From assembly GCA_000708835.1 (NCBI GenBank), contig DF237079.1, positions 1 to 64,000 of the forward strand: 64,000 bases of DNA, read 5' to 3'. Of this stretch, positions 34,239-47,147 are shown piece after piece (within the stretch, counting starts at the first letter, position 1; the number at the start of each line of letters is the position of its first letter). A model generated the notes under the pieces. It worked only from the letters and a program-made list of their open reading frames with translations, was not told the DNA's origin and did not search any database. A program made the translations under genes and the position numbers. This stretch comes from Klebsormidium nitens. Lineage: Eukaryota > Streptophyta > Klebsormidiophyceae > Klebsormidiales > Klebsormidiaceae.

Positions 34239-37200
34239 ATGGCGACCATGTACAAGGCCTTTGAGTTTCCTGGCCCTCACAAAAAGCTTGAGGCGACGGA
34301 GCGGAAGCTGGAAGAACCTGGACCAGGACAAGTTAGGATCAAGGTGAGGGCCCGAAAGAAACTCATTGGACTTAAGATATCAATTAGACATTAGAAGAAC
34401 TAGCATGGCAGATTGCTCAGCTTTGATTCTTCTTTCTATATGCGCATGGTGGTTATTTCAGAAGTGGGCTTCTTTTAAACTGGTTGTGATGCTTTTGACT
34501 CCCAGAGCAGGTTGCAGACCTGGGGGTAAGCTTTTAGTTGACCAACCGCAAAACGTGGGGCAGAGTGATGGTAGTTATGTCAACGAAGATGCAGATTCAG
34601 AGGTTCGATGTTATCATTGTGCCAGGAACTCTTAAATAATCCCAGGGCAAACTTGCTGACCTGATGAAAAGGACGCAGGTTGGAAACTATTGGAGATTGT
34701 GGGGGTGAAAGGCTGGAGGGGTCGAGGGGAGTGAGGGAGGAGGGGAGGGGATGCCTTAACAGGGAAGGCGCATGGGGAGTGCGCATAGGGGGGGAGATTG
34801 GGAAGGAGGAGGGCGGGGGGCGCTCTAGAAAGAGCGCACAATGGGCCGCTTGAGGTTGTGTCTGTCAACCGTATCCATGCTGGGTTCTTAGGGCTCTTCT
34901 GGCGAGCTCGGATGGTGGAAATATGTAAACAAGCTGTTCTGGACAGCTTTGCTGTGAAAGTGCAGAATTTGATCTTGATGTCAGCTTTGAGACTGTTTCT
35001 TGTCCTCCGCAAAGTAAAGCTTCATTTACCGCCGCCCCCTTTTCTTAGTGACCTCTTTCAATCGCACGTTTCTTAGAACACCTTCTCGCAACAAACTTCT
35101 TTGTCCTCGCCTCTTCCAGGTCAAGGCCTGCGGCGCCTGCCATGGCGAAATCGTGGGTTTCCTCGGCATGGCTTCCGCCTACCCCCGCATCCCTGGCCAT
35201 GAAATCGCAGGCATTGTCGACGCAGTTGGGGAGGGCGTGACGCGCTTCAAGCCCGGCGACAGGGCGGGGGTGGGCTGGTTTGGGAAGCAGTGCTTTGAAT
35301 GCAAGCCCTGCCGGGGGGGTGACTTCATTTTGTGCAACAAGCACGAGACGATTGGGCTGCAGTATGACGGGGGGTATGCTGAGTATGCGACGGTGCCTCA
35401 GGAATCGATGGCGAAGATCCCGGACGGGATGGACTTCAAACAGGCGGGGCCGCTCATGTGCGCAGGTAGGAAGACTCAAACGAAGTTCTCTTGCCTTACA
35501 TATGGGTTGCCTTGACGTTTCTCGTTCCACTTTTTGTGAGTCACAGCTTTTCGTCTCTGGGTTCTCTGGTTTCATCTCGCATCATTCTACTTCTTTGCGC
35601 CTCTTCTGCCTCGGCCGCAATTTGTTTGCCTGTTGCCTTCCAGCGGTGTCTGCGCTGGTTTGCAAACATCTGCATGTCTGCATTAAGCACACTTGGCTCC
35701 GTCGAACAGGTCTTGTCCACTGCGGTTTGTAAAGGCCCAAAACATGACCATACTTAGAATGCGCCTGTGCGCACTTATGATGGACTTTTCTTGACTTTTC
35801 TGCCATGCTCTTGCATGCGAGGCGTTTGTTCGTCCTTCCCCTTACGATCAATTTAGCCCTCAGCTCTTCCTCTCATGCCTTGCAAAGTGAGCCCCTTGGT
35901 TGAGCTCCTCCTCTTCCGTTTCCTATCCAGGCTTGACAGTCTACAACTCACTGCGGCACACCAAAGCCGTGGCCGGAGACGTTGTGGTTGTACAAGGCAC
36001 CGGGGGCTTGGGCCATCTGGGTATCCAGTTCGCAAACAAAATGGTGGGTGCACGATAGTCTGCGTTTCCGCCGTTGGTTGTCCGGTCCCTAAATCTAGGT
36101 CCGCTTTTCGCTAAGCTTCCGCCAGGTCTGCCGGCTCTCTTCGACGACCATTCAGCCCGTTTCCAAGACCTGCTCTCATACCTTTGAGGGGACTTCCCAC
36201 TTCAGTTGCCTTCTCAAATCAGAATCAATACAGGATCTTTGGTGCATTCAATGTGCTGGATGCTCTCCTTGCCGTTGACAAGTTTCCAGAGACAGACTGG
36301 TTCCCGGTCAAAGGAACCTTCATCCGATCTAAGATAAAACCCTCATATCACATCTGGCTAAAGTTGCCTTCCTAACTCTTTGCTTACAAACCGTTGCCGT
36401 CTCTGGTCAGGGCTTCCACACAGTAGCCGTCTCGCGAGGGCAGGAGAAGAAGGAGGGGGCGCTCAAACTTGGCGCCCACAAGTACGTTGATGTCACCACC
36501 GAGGACCCGGTCAAGGAGATCCAGGTACGCCTGCGCACGGCCAAGATTTGATCGCTTTTAGATGTCAAACCGATGTTTCTACACGTTTCTGGGACTTCCT
36601 CGCACTCGGCTGTTTTTCGGGCCGAAGTTGGGTTGCTCTTTCTGTGTAAGCGGCCCTCAGGCGCCGGTTCCGTTTTGCTAAGCTTGAGACCGTTCGGCGC
36701 ACTTTTCAAAATCCTCAGCCCGGACCTCAGACGGGGTTACTGCTTACGTCATCAATTGCGGAGCCGTTTCGGACCTCGGTCGGGATGCTCCCAAGAAGGC
36801 TTCTGCAACTTATACGGCTCTCAGCTTCAGACGGGTCCTTTGACAGATGTCATCCGAGGACTGAGAGCAGACGGCAAAGCGGGGCACCGACGACTCCGAG
36901 CACGGTTCTTTTTGCGTAGCTGTCGAAACAAAGCACGCACGCGGTTGAGGCACTCTAACGTCATTCTTTGCCTGACGTCACCATCTCTCCCGGTCCCAGG
37001 CCCTGGGCGGTGCCAAGGTCATTCTGAGCACGGTGACTGACATGGCGGCTATGTCGTCTATCGTTCCGTGCCTCGGCAAGAACGGGTGCCTGCTGGTCCT
37101 CGGCGTCGGGCAGGGGAAACTCGAGGTGGATCCCATGGTCCTGATCTCGAACAAAGCTACCATCCAAGGGTGAGGATGCTCTTGGAAGGATGAGAATTGC

Positions 37201-38204
37201 CGTCCAACCCCAGCTTTTCTCAAAGGCTGTATAGATAAACATTTCCCAGCATAAGGTTTTCTGTTTGATCTCGAAAAAGTGCCGCTCATTCTCCTGTCTA
37301 CTTTCTGTTTCGTTCGTTCTTTTTATACGCAAAACCTGTCTGCTTCAATGAAGCGGTTCTCCGCACTTGCTGCTGAGTTGATTAAGACATTGTACAGTAA
37401 TTTCGAAGTTGCTCGAGAAAGACACGGCGCAATGCCGTTTCTGAATTCCGAGTTGTCATGTAATGGTTGCCGTCCAATCCGGCCCCAGTCCTTGTGCGTA
37501 GGAAAACTCTGTGCGTGACAAGACACAGGAGATAACCCATTCGCTGCTGGAGTCGCAATGAGGCTCACTCCCGACGTATTCTTGGCATAGACGGGAAAGC
37601 TTCAGGAAAGACGTCATTCTCCACACTCAGATCTTTTTACTGCTTTGCGTACTGGGCCCATTTTGGGGGCAGGCTGGAAGCCTAGTTCCAACCAGCACTA
37701 ATCAGGACCGTCCGATGGTCTGCCAGGTGGGCGTCCGGCACACCGTCTGACAGCGAAGACACGATGAACTTTGCTCAGCTGGCTGGGATCACGTCCGTAA
37801 ACGAGGTCTTCCCCGCTTCCAAGGTGAGCGTTTGGACGCGAAACCCCAACAGCTGTAGACGCGTAGTCTGCGTTGGCCTGCTTCTTACTGTCACGTTCAA
37901 ACGACGTAGACGCGCCAGTCAAAGCAGTTAACCACATACCTCGCAGCTGTTTCAATATCCGCTGTAGAGCCAAGTTGAAGGGCAACCAATGATCAGACAG
38001 TGGGGTGATCTGATTGCCGTAGCAGTGCCAGTTAAGGCTTCTTTATAATCATTACACCGTACATTTTTGTGTAGGCCCGAGATGAATGGCAGCCACTGAC
38101 CAATCTATGGATGTTGATTGCAGGCCTTGGAGGCGTACGAGCGTATGATGAGCGGCCGGGCACACTTCCGGGTTGTGCTGGACTGGGAAGCCGAGGAGAA
38201 ATAG
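34239..38204 (+). CDS. Zinc-dependent alcohol dehydrogenase, tandem copy 1, 7 exons
   Basis: Medium-chain NAD(P)-dependent alcohol dehydrogenase: oxidises alcohols or reduces aldehydes; probably cytosolic (no leader). Exons 34239-34343, 35120-35465, 35931-36043, 36411-36524, 37000-37169, 37727-37823, 38124-38204; 341 residues, typical for the family. Catalytic zinc ligands: C42 (CGACH), H62 (PGHE), C149 (MCAG). Structural zinc ligands: C93, C96, C99, C107. Nucleotide loop GTGGLGH at about 173-179. The SRGQEKKE after the next strand suggests NADP(H), by analogy with cinnamyl alcohol dehydrogenases. The residue after the catalytic Cys-His is Gly44, where the family, including the sister gene, has a Ser or Thr that relays the proton. 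Exons 2-6 match the next gene in length and phase. The substrate is unknown. Confidence 0.9.
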
Positions 38205-40056
38205 GTGCTTGAGAGGAATACAGGGCATGTTTATGCGGACAAGCATCTACAGTGGCCCAGGATTTTGCACGCAGAGACAAGATTGCGCGTTTCACTGAGC
38301 GTTAGTTGTATTATTCAGCCCTCTTCAGGTTGATCAAGTGGCAAGTCATTTAATGTGAGGCCCTCTTGGTTGGTTCTCAATTGTTGCAGGTTGTGTAGAT
38401 TCAAAGGAAATCGAGTACAGTACACGCAGAACTGGTTGGTTATCTGACGCATGGCATTTGAATACAAAGATGCTTTCGTTTGACTTGGCTGGAAGTGACC
38501 TGCCGTTGCGTTTAAGTTGAGGCTTCCTAATTTGAAGGCTGTATGTTCATGCACAGTGTCTTGGTCTTGGCATACAACCTTTTTAGCTCAAACCTAAGAA
38601 CTTGCAGCTAGATTGCCATCTTTTCTCCTAAGTTGCATGTAAACAGATTCATGAAGTATTTGATTAAACAACATGCTTGAATCGAACCCGTCGAAGTTTG
38701 GAATGGCACTGTGGGCGCCGCAGTTGAGGGACGCATGTGACCCGGTGTAATATGTCGCATCGGCTCCATCATGGTTGACCGCATGCGAAATCGATTGATG
38801 AATGGTTTCATTTCACAACCGACCGTTTTACCGATATGTGTAAAGAAGATATCGGTAAGTAGGGTTTTCGAGTGCTAGAAGCAGCCCTCTGAAAGAATCA
38901 AAGCGGACAACACAACCTAGGCATATGAGATATCGTAGACGTGCCAATGGCCATGTTCCGCATAAGAGTTCTCACTTACTAAATTAGGATCCCGAGAAGG
39001 ATCGTCTCATTGGTTCACATGTCACTAGTCTAGACTCTGGAGACTGGGAGGGAGGTCCGAGGCCCCCATCTCACCCGACCGCAGTGTTGGCCACCCGGGC
39101 GGCCCCTGGCCAGCCGCTGGCCCTGAAAGTGTCCCCCGGGTCCCTCCGAGTCCGGGCGGGTCCTTATAGGTGCACCGGGTGGTGCATGACGTCAGCTTTC
39201 AAAAGCGAAGAGTCTGGACTCAGATTCGGAGGAGGCGGCCGCCGCCGCGCACCAGCCAGACTTTAAGTTTCAATGCCGGACCTTGCCATGGCAAAGGCTT
39301 CATGCATGAGATTCTGAGATTATCAGGCGAGGTGCTTGCGACTCCCTCCACATTCCACATTAAGTTTTCTCGATTGCACAAGAGCACAGGGTTTTGCACA
39401 ATTTAGCATCCTGAGCGATCCAGGTGAGGATTTCCTTGCAGGCTCAGCGGTGATCCGGTGTTTTGTTGCACTTTTTGTTCTGTGCATGCATTGTAATTGG
39501 TTGAGCATATGGCCAGCACATTGTCCCATCCTTGTCCCCGTTTAGCAGCCAGTGGGTGTCATCACAGGGGGGGTTTGAATTGCCTGAGATGCTGACAGTT
39601 GTTAGCATTGATTATCAAGTTTTACGTGGTACTTCCAGCATTGACTGTGAAATCTCATTATGTTCCTTTACTTGCTCTGGTAGCTCTTATTGGAGCTGTG
39701 AATCTGGATATTTCAGGATACACTTATTTCATCCAGCATTCTGGAGCAACTGGCATACACTCTTCTGTTCTTGCTTGCTCAACTTGCCCCTGGGTCTGAA
39801 ATTTACAAGTTGGAATTGACGACCAATTCGCATTGCTGCAGATTACATTCTACTGTTGGGAAACAGAAGAAGTGTGTGGTTTTCAGCTTTTCTGTCCATG
39901 TGGAATGAGCCATCACTAGATCGAAGATCACATTTCAAATGAGGTCAAGCAGTCTTTCCCCCTGCTGCTAATCTCGAGATTGACTTCGAGCTCAAACGTA
40001 GGTGCGACTTGTGCAGTTCAAGACCCTGCTGATTGATATCAAAGTACAGATCCACC
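38205..40056. other. Intergenic region between the tandem dehydrogenases
   Basis: About 1.85 kb. A GC-rich stretch at about 39050-39260 includes a TGACGTCA palindrome at 39187-39194 and may be the promoter of the second dehydrogenase. The rest shows no coding signal. Confidence 0.45.
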
Positions 40057-43000
40057 ATGGCGACCTACAAGGCCTTTGAGATTCCTGAGCCGAAGAAGGA
40101 CCTCAAGGCCACAGAGCGGAAGATCGAGGAGCCGGCTGCCGGGCAGATCAGGATCAAGGTACGCCCCAAATCTCAATCTTATCTGGATTCTGATGTCAAT
40201 GTAGAGGACTGTTGACAATGTTATGCCGTACAATGCATCTGCAAATTGCCCCTTGGGTCAGAGTGGCTCTGGAAGAATTACATGTCCACTGCCTGTTCGC
40301 TGCCTATTCATGGATGTGCGCCATGTGTTGCCCTTTCAACAGCAGCCTTCAAAGTAGTGTACTAAGAGCGAGTATCAGTCATTCTGGAGTTTGACTTCTG
40401 AACTTAGCCCAGGCATAAGTTGCAAGCCTTCCCTTGTCTCAGGATCAATGCCCATACCCACAATGCCCATGAGAGCTGAAAAAATGTTCCTTTTTTTTTT
40501 GCCCCTACCCATAACACCCGCTGTAATGAATTATAAACAGAACTAAAGGAATCATAGATATGTGTGCTTCGTATGTAAATTCATTTGAGGTCGTTTCCAA
40601 AGAGGAGACAAAACTCCTGAAATGATCAGCTCCCCCACTCCCCCATTTCTGGAACTGCTTTTCAGTCAGAATACAGAACAAAGGATGATTCGAACTCGCG
40701 TTTTCTTTCTTTTGGCGCGGATAAGCCCTACTCAGTTCCAAGCAACAATGGAAACAGATTGGAGACTCTTTTCTGGTCCTTCAGACACCAGACTCACTCG
40801 GCGTTCTGCATTTCAGGTGAAGGCCTTGGGTTTGTGTCACTCTGACGTCATGGTCCAGGGTGGCATGGCATCAAGCTACCCCCGCATCCCAGGACACGAA
40901 ATCGCTGGCATTGTTGACGCCGTCGGATCCGGTGTGACTCGCTTTAAGACTGGGGACCACGTTGGTGTCGGCTGGCACGGAAAGCACTGCTCCGAGTGCC
41001 GGCCCTGCCGGCAAGGAGACTTCATCTGCTGCGACAACTACCAGATTACGGCGCTTGCGTTTGACGGGGGGTACGGGGAGTACGTAAACGTCCCCATCGA
41101 ATCGGTGGCAAAGATTCCTGAGGGAATGGACTTCAAGGAGGCGGCACCACTGATGTGCGCGGGTGAGGGTCGCCACGTTCTGATATCAAAGCCAATCCTT
41201 CGAGGGTTTTGATCTGATTCTTAGGGAATCCTTGGGTTTTGCCCCTTCTCTTATCCAGGTTACTTTGTGATGGGGCCACGGGTTTGTGTAGATTCAGAGC
41301 CTTCCGGTTGCCGGAGAAAACAACCGACTGAGTGCTCGAAGTTCGCTTTGGAGTGAAGTGTCTTCGAGTCGTACTTCTTCGAAGCGAAGTAGGATTCCGG
41401 CATCTTACCTTCCAGTCCATAGACCTTGGTATAGGGTTCGATGTATCGAATCGGGCAGCTCCTCATGCTCGTCCACAGATTCCGGCCTTCCAGCTGGCTA
41501 CGTGCAAAAAGTTCGAGAATTAGGGAGCAGATTTGTTACGATATCTGGCATATGGATTTGGCCGCCAGTAAGCGAAACTCATTCTCTCAATATTCGGCCT
41601 CGTGTAAACCCACAGCAATCATGGTTATGAGGACCTCATCTGAAAATTTTGCTTGTTGAGATGATCAGCGGCTTACAACCATTTTCCCGTTCAGGTCAAA
41701 CTCAATACTAATGTGCTTCGAAGTACTGGTTGCTATAGCTCACAGCAGGGAGGTGCGGAACGGACGAAGACTGTGTGTTGACCAAACCGCTGAAATCTCG
41801 CGGGCCTATTCAGCAACTGTGAAGGGAGACGCGACCCTTAACAAACGGCTCTCGATGCTCGGTTCTCAGGTGTGACAGTCTACAACGGTCTGCGCCACAC
41901 TAAGACCGTTGCCGGTGACGTCGTAGCAATTCAAGGCACCGGAGGGCTGGGCCATCTTGGCATCCAGTTCGCAAACAAGATGGTGAGCCGTTGTCTTTGG
42001 CGTTTGCTTTGATTTCTTTGCATATCTGCAATTGAGCGTGCCGCACTTGTGTAGGCTGTTTGAAATATCGCTCCTAATCTGCAATTAATCAAGTAGATTT
42101 TCTTGAAACGTAGTGCCTGGTTGGCGGCTGAAGCAGACCCTATTCTGATCTACCATCCGACCCGCTGTCGCTGCCGGATCTGAAGCGTTCAAGGCCAACT
42201 TGGCACTCGACAAAAGCTGCGTCGAACAATCTTCAAAGCACAGTGGCCAAATAAGGCATTGGTCATTCACCCGTCCGTCCCACGTGAACGGCTTGTTTAC
42301 ATTGTACCCAGGCTTTGATGTGATGCTCGTTTGAAAAAGGTTCGACACGCTCGAGTAAAGTAATGTCTGAGTTTCGGACAATGTAGCCGGTCGGGAAAGG
42401 TGGGGGAGGGGGGGGCTGGACGAAGGGGGACGAGGAGGGGGGAAGAGAGGGGAGGGAGGGCTGAGGCGAAGGTAGGACCAAACGCCTTTGGTTCAAAGAC
42501 TCTCGCCTGTGCCGGCTACTGAGTCTTTCTTGGGATATTCAGTCTAAGAGGTTCGTCTACCTTACGGACCAGATTTGTAAACCGAAGCGGGAAGCTGTGC
42601 ACCGACACACACGATTGCTGTCACAAGTTTCTAGTATGGATTCAAAACATTCGGGTTGGAACTTATTCAACGAAAGGCGAAGTTTGTGGGCCGGTTCCTC
42701 TCATTTCAGGGCCCAAACAATCAGTTGACATCTGCTCGGAGTAGGCAGCCAACACAGCCGGGCCCTGGTTGAGAGACGAAGTTGCGAGCTGTACCCGTTG
42801 ACAAGTTATACAAACCTTGCGTATTGTGGGACGTGCGTAGTGTAGGACGCGCCATCAGGCTAAGGACAGGCTCTTACATGCTTGTGAGACCCTCCTATAC
42901 CTCTGCGGTTCCCAAGCTAAAGTCCAAAGAACCAGCATTTGCGTCAATGCACGCCGGACGTTCTGCTGAAAGAATGCTACGCAGTGCAGTAGCTCATATA

Positions 43001-45763
43001 CTCGATTCTATTCTTTTCTCCTTTAGGGCTTCCACACGGTCGCCATTTCGCGGGGCCAGGAGAAGAAGGAGGAGGCGCTCAAGCTCGGTGCCCACAAGTA
43101 CATTGACACCACCTCCGAGGATCCGGCCAAGGAGCTTCAGGTAGGCCAAATTTAGTGTTCCGAGTGGTATCTTAAATGGTCCAGTTCCCTCGGTTTTCTT
43201 GCTTGGATAACTTTCCTTCGAAGGTATGTGGATTCTGAGTCTAGAATTTGGTAGAGACGGGTCGAGGCAGGGTTTACGCTTTGCTTGGAGAAAGTAGGGT
43301 GTCAGTCGGCCAGCTGCTTAATGTTCAAAGCGTTAGTTGGTTTGTCGAAGTTCTATCCACAGCGTAGTAACTGAAACGCCCTTAGTCAAGATTGCTCGCA
43401 GCCCCTCAAATGCCAATCCCTTTATCCTTGAAACGCCATAATGAGGCCCCGAAAAGCCTGCAGAGTAGCCCAGTAAATCTGAATATCCCCGATCCTCTAA
43501 ACAATTGTTCGAGGTAAATATTGGCAAGCTTTCGGCCGCACGCCGTTGTTCCGTTGCCAGACTCTTTGTGGTTAGCTGGCCTTTAGCCGGTAAAACAAAG
43601 AAGTTGTGCTTTTTGAGTCGCTGCCATGCCACATGGTTTGACGCCCTTACTAAAGCAGATCTTTGGTGAAGTCAAGGTGGTCACTTCCACCTTTACCAAC
43701 AGCAACCCGCAACCCAGTAATCTCCTCTCCTCTCTTTGTCCGTTGGAAACGACGTCTCATTTCTTCATTGCTACTACCGTTACCTCTTTCTTTTGAGTAA
43801 TCCACTACTCGCTGCACTCTTCTCCTCATTCCAAAAGCGTAGCGTGCCTCACCGGAACTCCATCACTTGATCACATTTCCGTTGCCTGACCGGAACTCCG
43901 TTCCCTTACCTTAACTCGTTGTCTGACCGAAGACTCGTTGCCTGACCGGAATTCCGTCGCCTGACCGGAACTTCGTTAATCTGACCGGAACTCCGTCACC
44001 TGACCGGAACTCCGTCACCTGACCGGACAATTGTTGCCCGACATGGATTCAGTAAATGAAAGACTTCCGTTGCCTGACCGGAATGCCGTTGCTTCCTACA
44101 GGCCCTCGGGGGTGCCAAGGTGGTCCTTTCTATGGTGATCAATCCGGCGGCCATGTCGTCCATGATTCCGTTGCGTGCCTGACCGGAATTCCGTTTGCTT
44201 TTCCAGGCCCTCGGGGGCGCCAAGGTGGTCCTTTCTACAGTGACCAATCCGGCGGCCATGTCGTCCATGATTCCGTGCCTCGGCAAGAACGGAACACTGG
44301 TCGTCATCGGAGTAGGGGAAGGCGAAATTTCCACCAGCGCCGCACCGCTGATCATGGGCAAGCTCAACATCCAGGGGTGAGCCCGCGCCTGATGTTTGGC
44401 TGACGTCACCCTTACTACCTGCCGTTTGGCTGACGTCCCCCTTAGTACGACCTGCCGAAAAGCGCGACGTAATTGGCCCCTCTTCGCAGCCTTTCTGGCA
44501 ATTGGATAATACAAACATTGCATGGGTGCGATGCTTGTGGATCAGGTCTAGATGTTTTGCCAGTGCTTTAGCTTGCTGGGACGGCGCTCCATACGTCCCT
44601 CCCCATTGAAAACTTTGTCCAAGTCCCTGTTCTGGGGATCCAAGCCGTTTCGGAAAACCTTTTGATTTTTGTGTAACCGTTGACTGCTCAGCATATTCTT
44701 TTTCAGGGAAGTACCGTTGTTCGTTATTGAATACCTCGCTGACTGAGTCTGCTTTCGCATCTGGCTCGCGTCAAAGCGGAAGAAGCCAACTCTCCTGGAA
44801 GTGGGCATTTATCGGCCGCATTTGCAAAGCACACACAGCGTGCAGATTGCTGCGAGGTTCAGACGACCACGCGCTCAAGAAAAAGCAACAAAAAAGCTGA
44901 ATTGCCTGCCGTACATCGGCCACCAAAATTCGATCCCCCGGTTTCCACTTGAAACGGCGTGTAGCCTCGCGGTTTCGCGGCCGTACCTGTGCAACAAATC
45001 CTGCTTTAGTGTCGCCAAAGATCTTGCTTACATGGTATTGCGTTTAGCGACTCGAAACACTGGCATACGGGCCATCTGGCCACCGCATCACGGGTCACAC
45101 GACCCCCCCTTCAGTACAAAGACATTATCGCTCTTCGCAAACCCCAAAATGATTCAAATAAGGTTTGCACATCCTGCTCAGGTGGGCGTCCGGGACCCCG
45201 TCCGATAGCGAAGACACCATGAACTTCGCGCAATTGTCCGGTGTCAAGTCGCTCAACGAAGTCTTCCCCGTATCGAAGGTGAGTGCTCCGGTCGCCTTTG
45301 GCTGTCTCTACCCTTGCGCTTATGGACCAGACATTTTCGGGTTGATCGATCTCTCAGGTACCTGCAGTGCAGCGTCCACCTGGTGGTCGACTAATATTCC
45401 TCTAAGCTCGTGACTGCAAAGAAGCGTGTCTTTTTCAGATCGTTGAGATGGGCCAGGAAACGCGTCCTACAGCTTGAAGTTTGTGCTCAGCGAAAAATGA
45501 GATGCTATCTTTGGTGCTGACCGGATTTTTTGCTCTTACCCTCATCGTGGCTCGAATAAACTTCAACCAAGTGTCTTCCCGGATATCACGAAGAGTGCGG
45601 ACATCGATCGAACGACAATGAGCAGGGTTGTAGGTCGTGAAAACATCGATGGGGCAAGAAAATATTCATGCACTTGTCCGTTTTGCAGATGGACGAGGCT
45701 TACAAGCGCATGTTGAGTGGGAAGGCGCACTTCCGTGTTGTTGTCGACTGGGATGCGAAGTAA
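40057..45763 (+). CDS. Zinc-dependent alcohol dehydrogenase, tandem copy 2, 7 exons
   Basis: Paralogue of the preceding gene. Exons 40057-40158, 40817-41162, 41870-41982, 43027-43140, 44207-44376, 45182-45278, 45689-45763; 338 residues. Intron phases are identical to copy 1, and exons 2 to 6 have identical lengths (346, 113, 114, 170, 97), so the pair arose by tandem gene duplication. Catalytic zinc ligands are in LCHSD, PGHE and MCAG. The structural Cys cluster is HCSECRPCRQGDFICC, and the nucleotide loop is GTGGLGH. Unlike copy 1 it keeps the Ser of the proton relay (CHSD). The start is ATG 40057 in a CCACCATGG context. Introns are longer than in copy 1; intron 4 holds a minisatellite and a decoy copy of the exon 5 start. 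Confidence 0.9.
43850..44095 (+). repeat. Minisatellite in dehydrogenase 2 intron 4
   Basis: About nine to ten degenerate copies of a ~19-bp unit (CCTGACCGGAACTCCGTYR type) occur. The TGACCGGA cores recur at about 43942, 43961, 43982, 44000 and 44019, with outliers at about 44074 and 44178 on either side of the duplicated exon start. Confidence 0.85.
44102..44176 (+). repeat. Decoy copy of the dehydrogenase 2 exon 5 start
   Basis: The first ~69 coding bases of exon 5 (true start 44207) are repeated here behind their own CTACAG acceptor, 105 bp upstream. The copy ends at GATTCCG and runs back into a minisatellite unit. Differences from the real exon are few (GGT/GGC, ATG/ACA, ATC/ACC). It is not part of the coding sequence because it ends in TGA and lacks the rest of the exon. 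Confidence 0.88.
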
Positions 45764-47147
45764 GAGCGATGAGTTGTCCAGAGACATTGCACGCTTCGGA
45801 TTTTCGGCAACGACGAAGTGTATAAACTTCCGAAGCAGCTATATATACGTGCTGCTTTTGGACGAGCAGCTAGTGCGATTGTAAAGTAATAGGTTACCGG
45901 TCTCGCTCTGGTCGACGATTTTTTCAGCCTTCGTGTATTTATTGCTCTTCCTGATGCAAGTTGACAGGAGAGAGGCGACGGCAGTTGTAGTGACACTAGT
46001 TCATTTGTATGGAACATCGCTGATTGATTCAAATGTGAGATTTGATGAACGGTCAATCAAATAAAATTTCCAAGTACGGAGGGCTCAAAGCAAGGCTTGT
46101 ATCAGTAAATTATTCTCACCTCAGGTGGTCCTTTGGGTCATGTATGAGGACTCATCACCAGTGATTGAAGTGTCGGGGTAATTACGAATCTGTCATAGGA
46201 CACAAGGTAAGTCTGCAGGCTGAGGACCGTCAATCCTAACCTAAATCAATCACCATGATATCTGATCGCCTCATGAGGAAGTGGTTGGTGGAAATCTGCG
46301 TATATGAGCGTCCTTAAGTTCCACTCCTTCCGCGGCCAGGCCGGTATAACATGTTGATAAGATATAATTGTCGAGCCCGTTGGTTATTAAGCTTGCGCGC
46401 CACAGCTAGCGAGCCTGCATGGGCGGCCCCTAAAACCGTCCATGGCATCTTGCAGTCACGTGTGAAGTCGGACGCGCACGTTATCTTAACTATCTAGCGC
46501 GGCTGTAGTCACGCATCGAGATCGCATGGGGGGATAGCTAGCTGAGCCGATCGAACTTATTTATAATTGCATTAAAATTGTTTTCGCGGTGTATGCACGG
46601 GCCGCATCGGCTAGCTAGGCCCAACATAACTTTATCCAGCTCTATATCCATTGAACCGACAATCGACATGCAATCATGCAACCGTGATCGAACCAGAAGC
46701 TAGAAAATATGCATGATTGCAACCAAGGTCGATCGTCGGACCAGGATACATTATCGACTATAGAGCTGCCATAGGGGACTCGAGGTCGGAGTGTTTGAGT
46801 ATACCAGAAGAACCGGCCCTGCGGCGTCATCACTGACAGCAAGCTCGTATAGTATGGGCAAGCCCGGGAATCAGAGTACAGCGGCACTCTTCTGTAACTA
46901 TCGATCATCTACAATCAGACCTAGGTCTTGCTTTCTCGTCGGACAGCTATACGTAGATTAACAAGTTGCGACTTTTCAAAAGCTATGGCACCTCCGACCA
47001 CCGTTAGCAACTGCGAGCTTGACAACTGATCAAACAGCTTCGCAGAGGTATCACATAGTCGCGGAGGGGTCTTTATGGCAGACAGCTTCCTTCTGTAAGT
47101 GACTGTACATCACATGCAAGCTAGGGCCCTTGCCCGGTCAGTAGCCT
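45764..47147. other. Convergent intergenic region
   Basis: This lies between the 3' ends of dehydrogenase 2 and the RAD52-like gene. Palindrome-rich, AT-rich stretches occur around 46350-46950, with no reading frame that looks coding. No gene is called. Confidence 0.45.

Noticed and set aside
38680-38720. Possible tRNA T-loop on the minus strand (GGTTCGATTC)
   Set aside because: The flanking bases do not form a T stem, and no acceptor stem or anticodon arm could be found.
44102-44176. Extra exon of dehydrogenase 2
   Set aside because: It repeats the next exon and runs into a stop. The sister gene has a single exon 5 of the same length as the exon at 44207.
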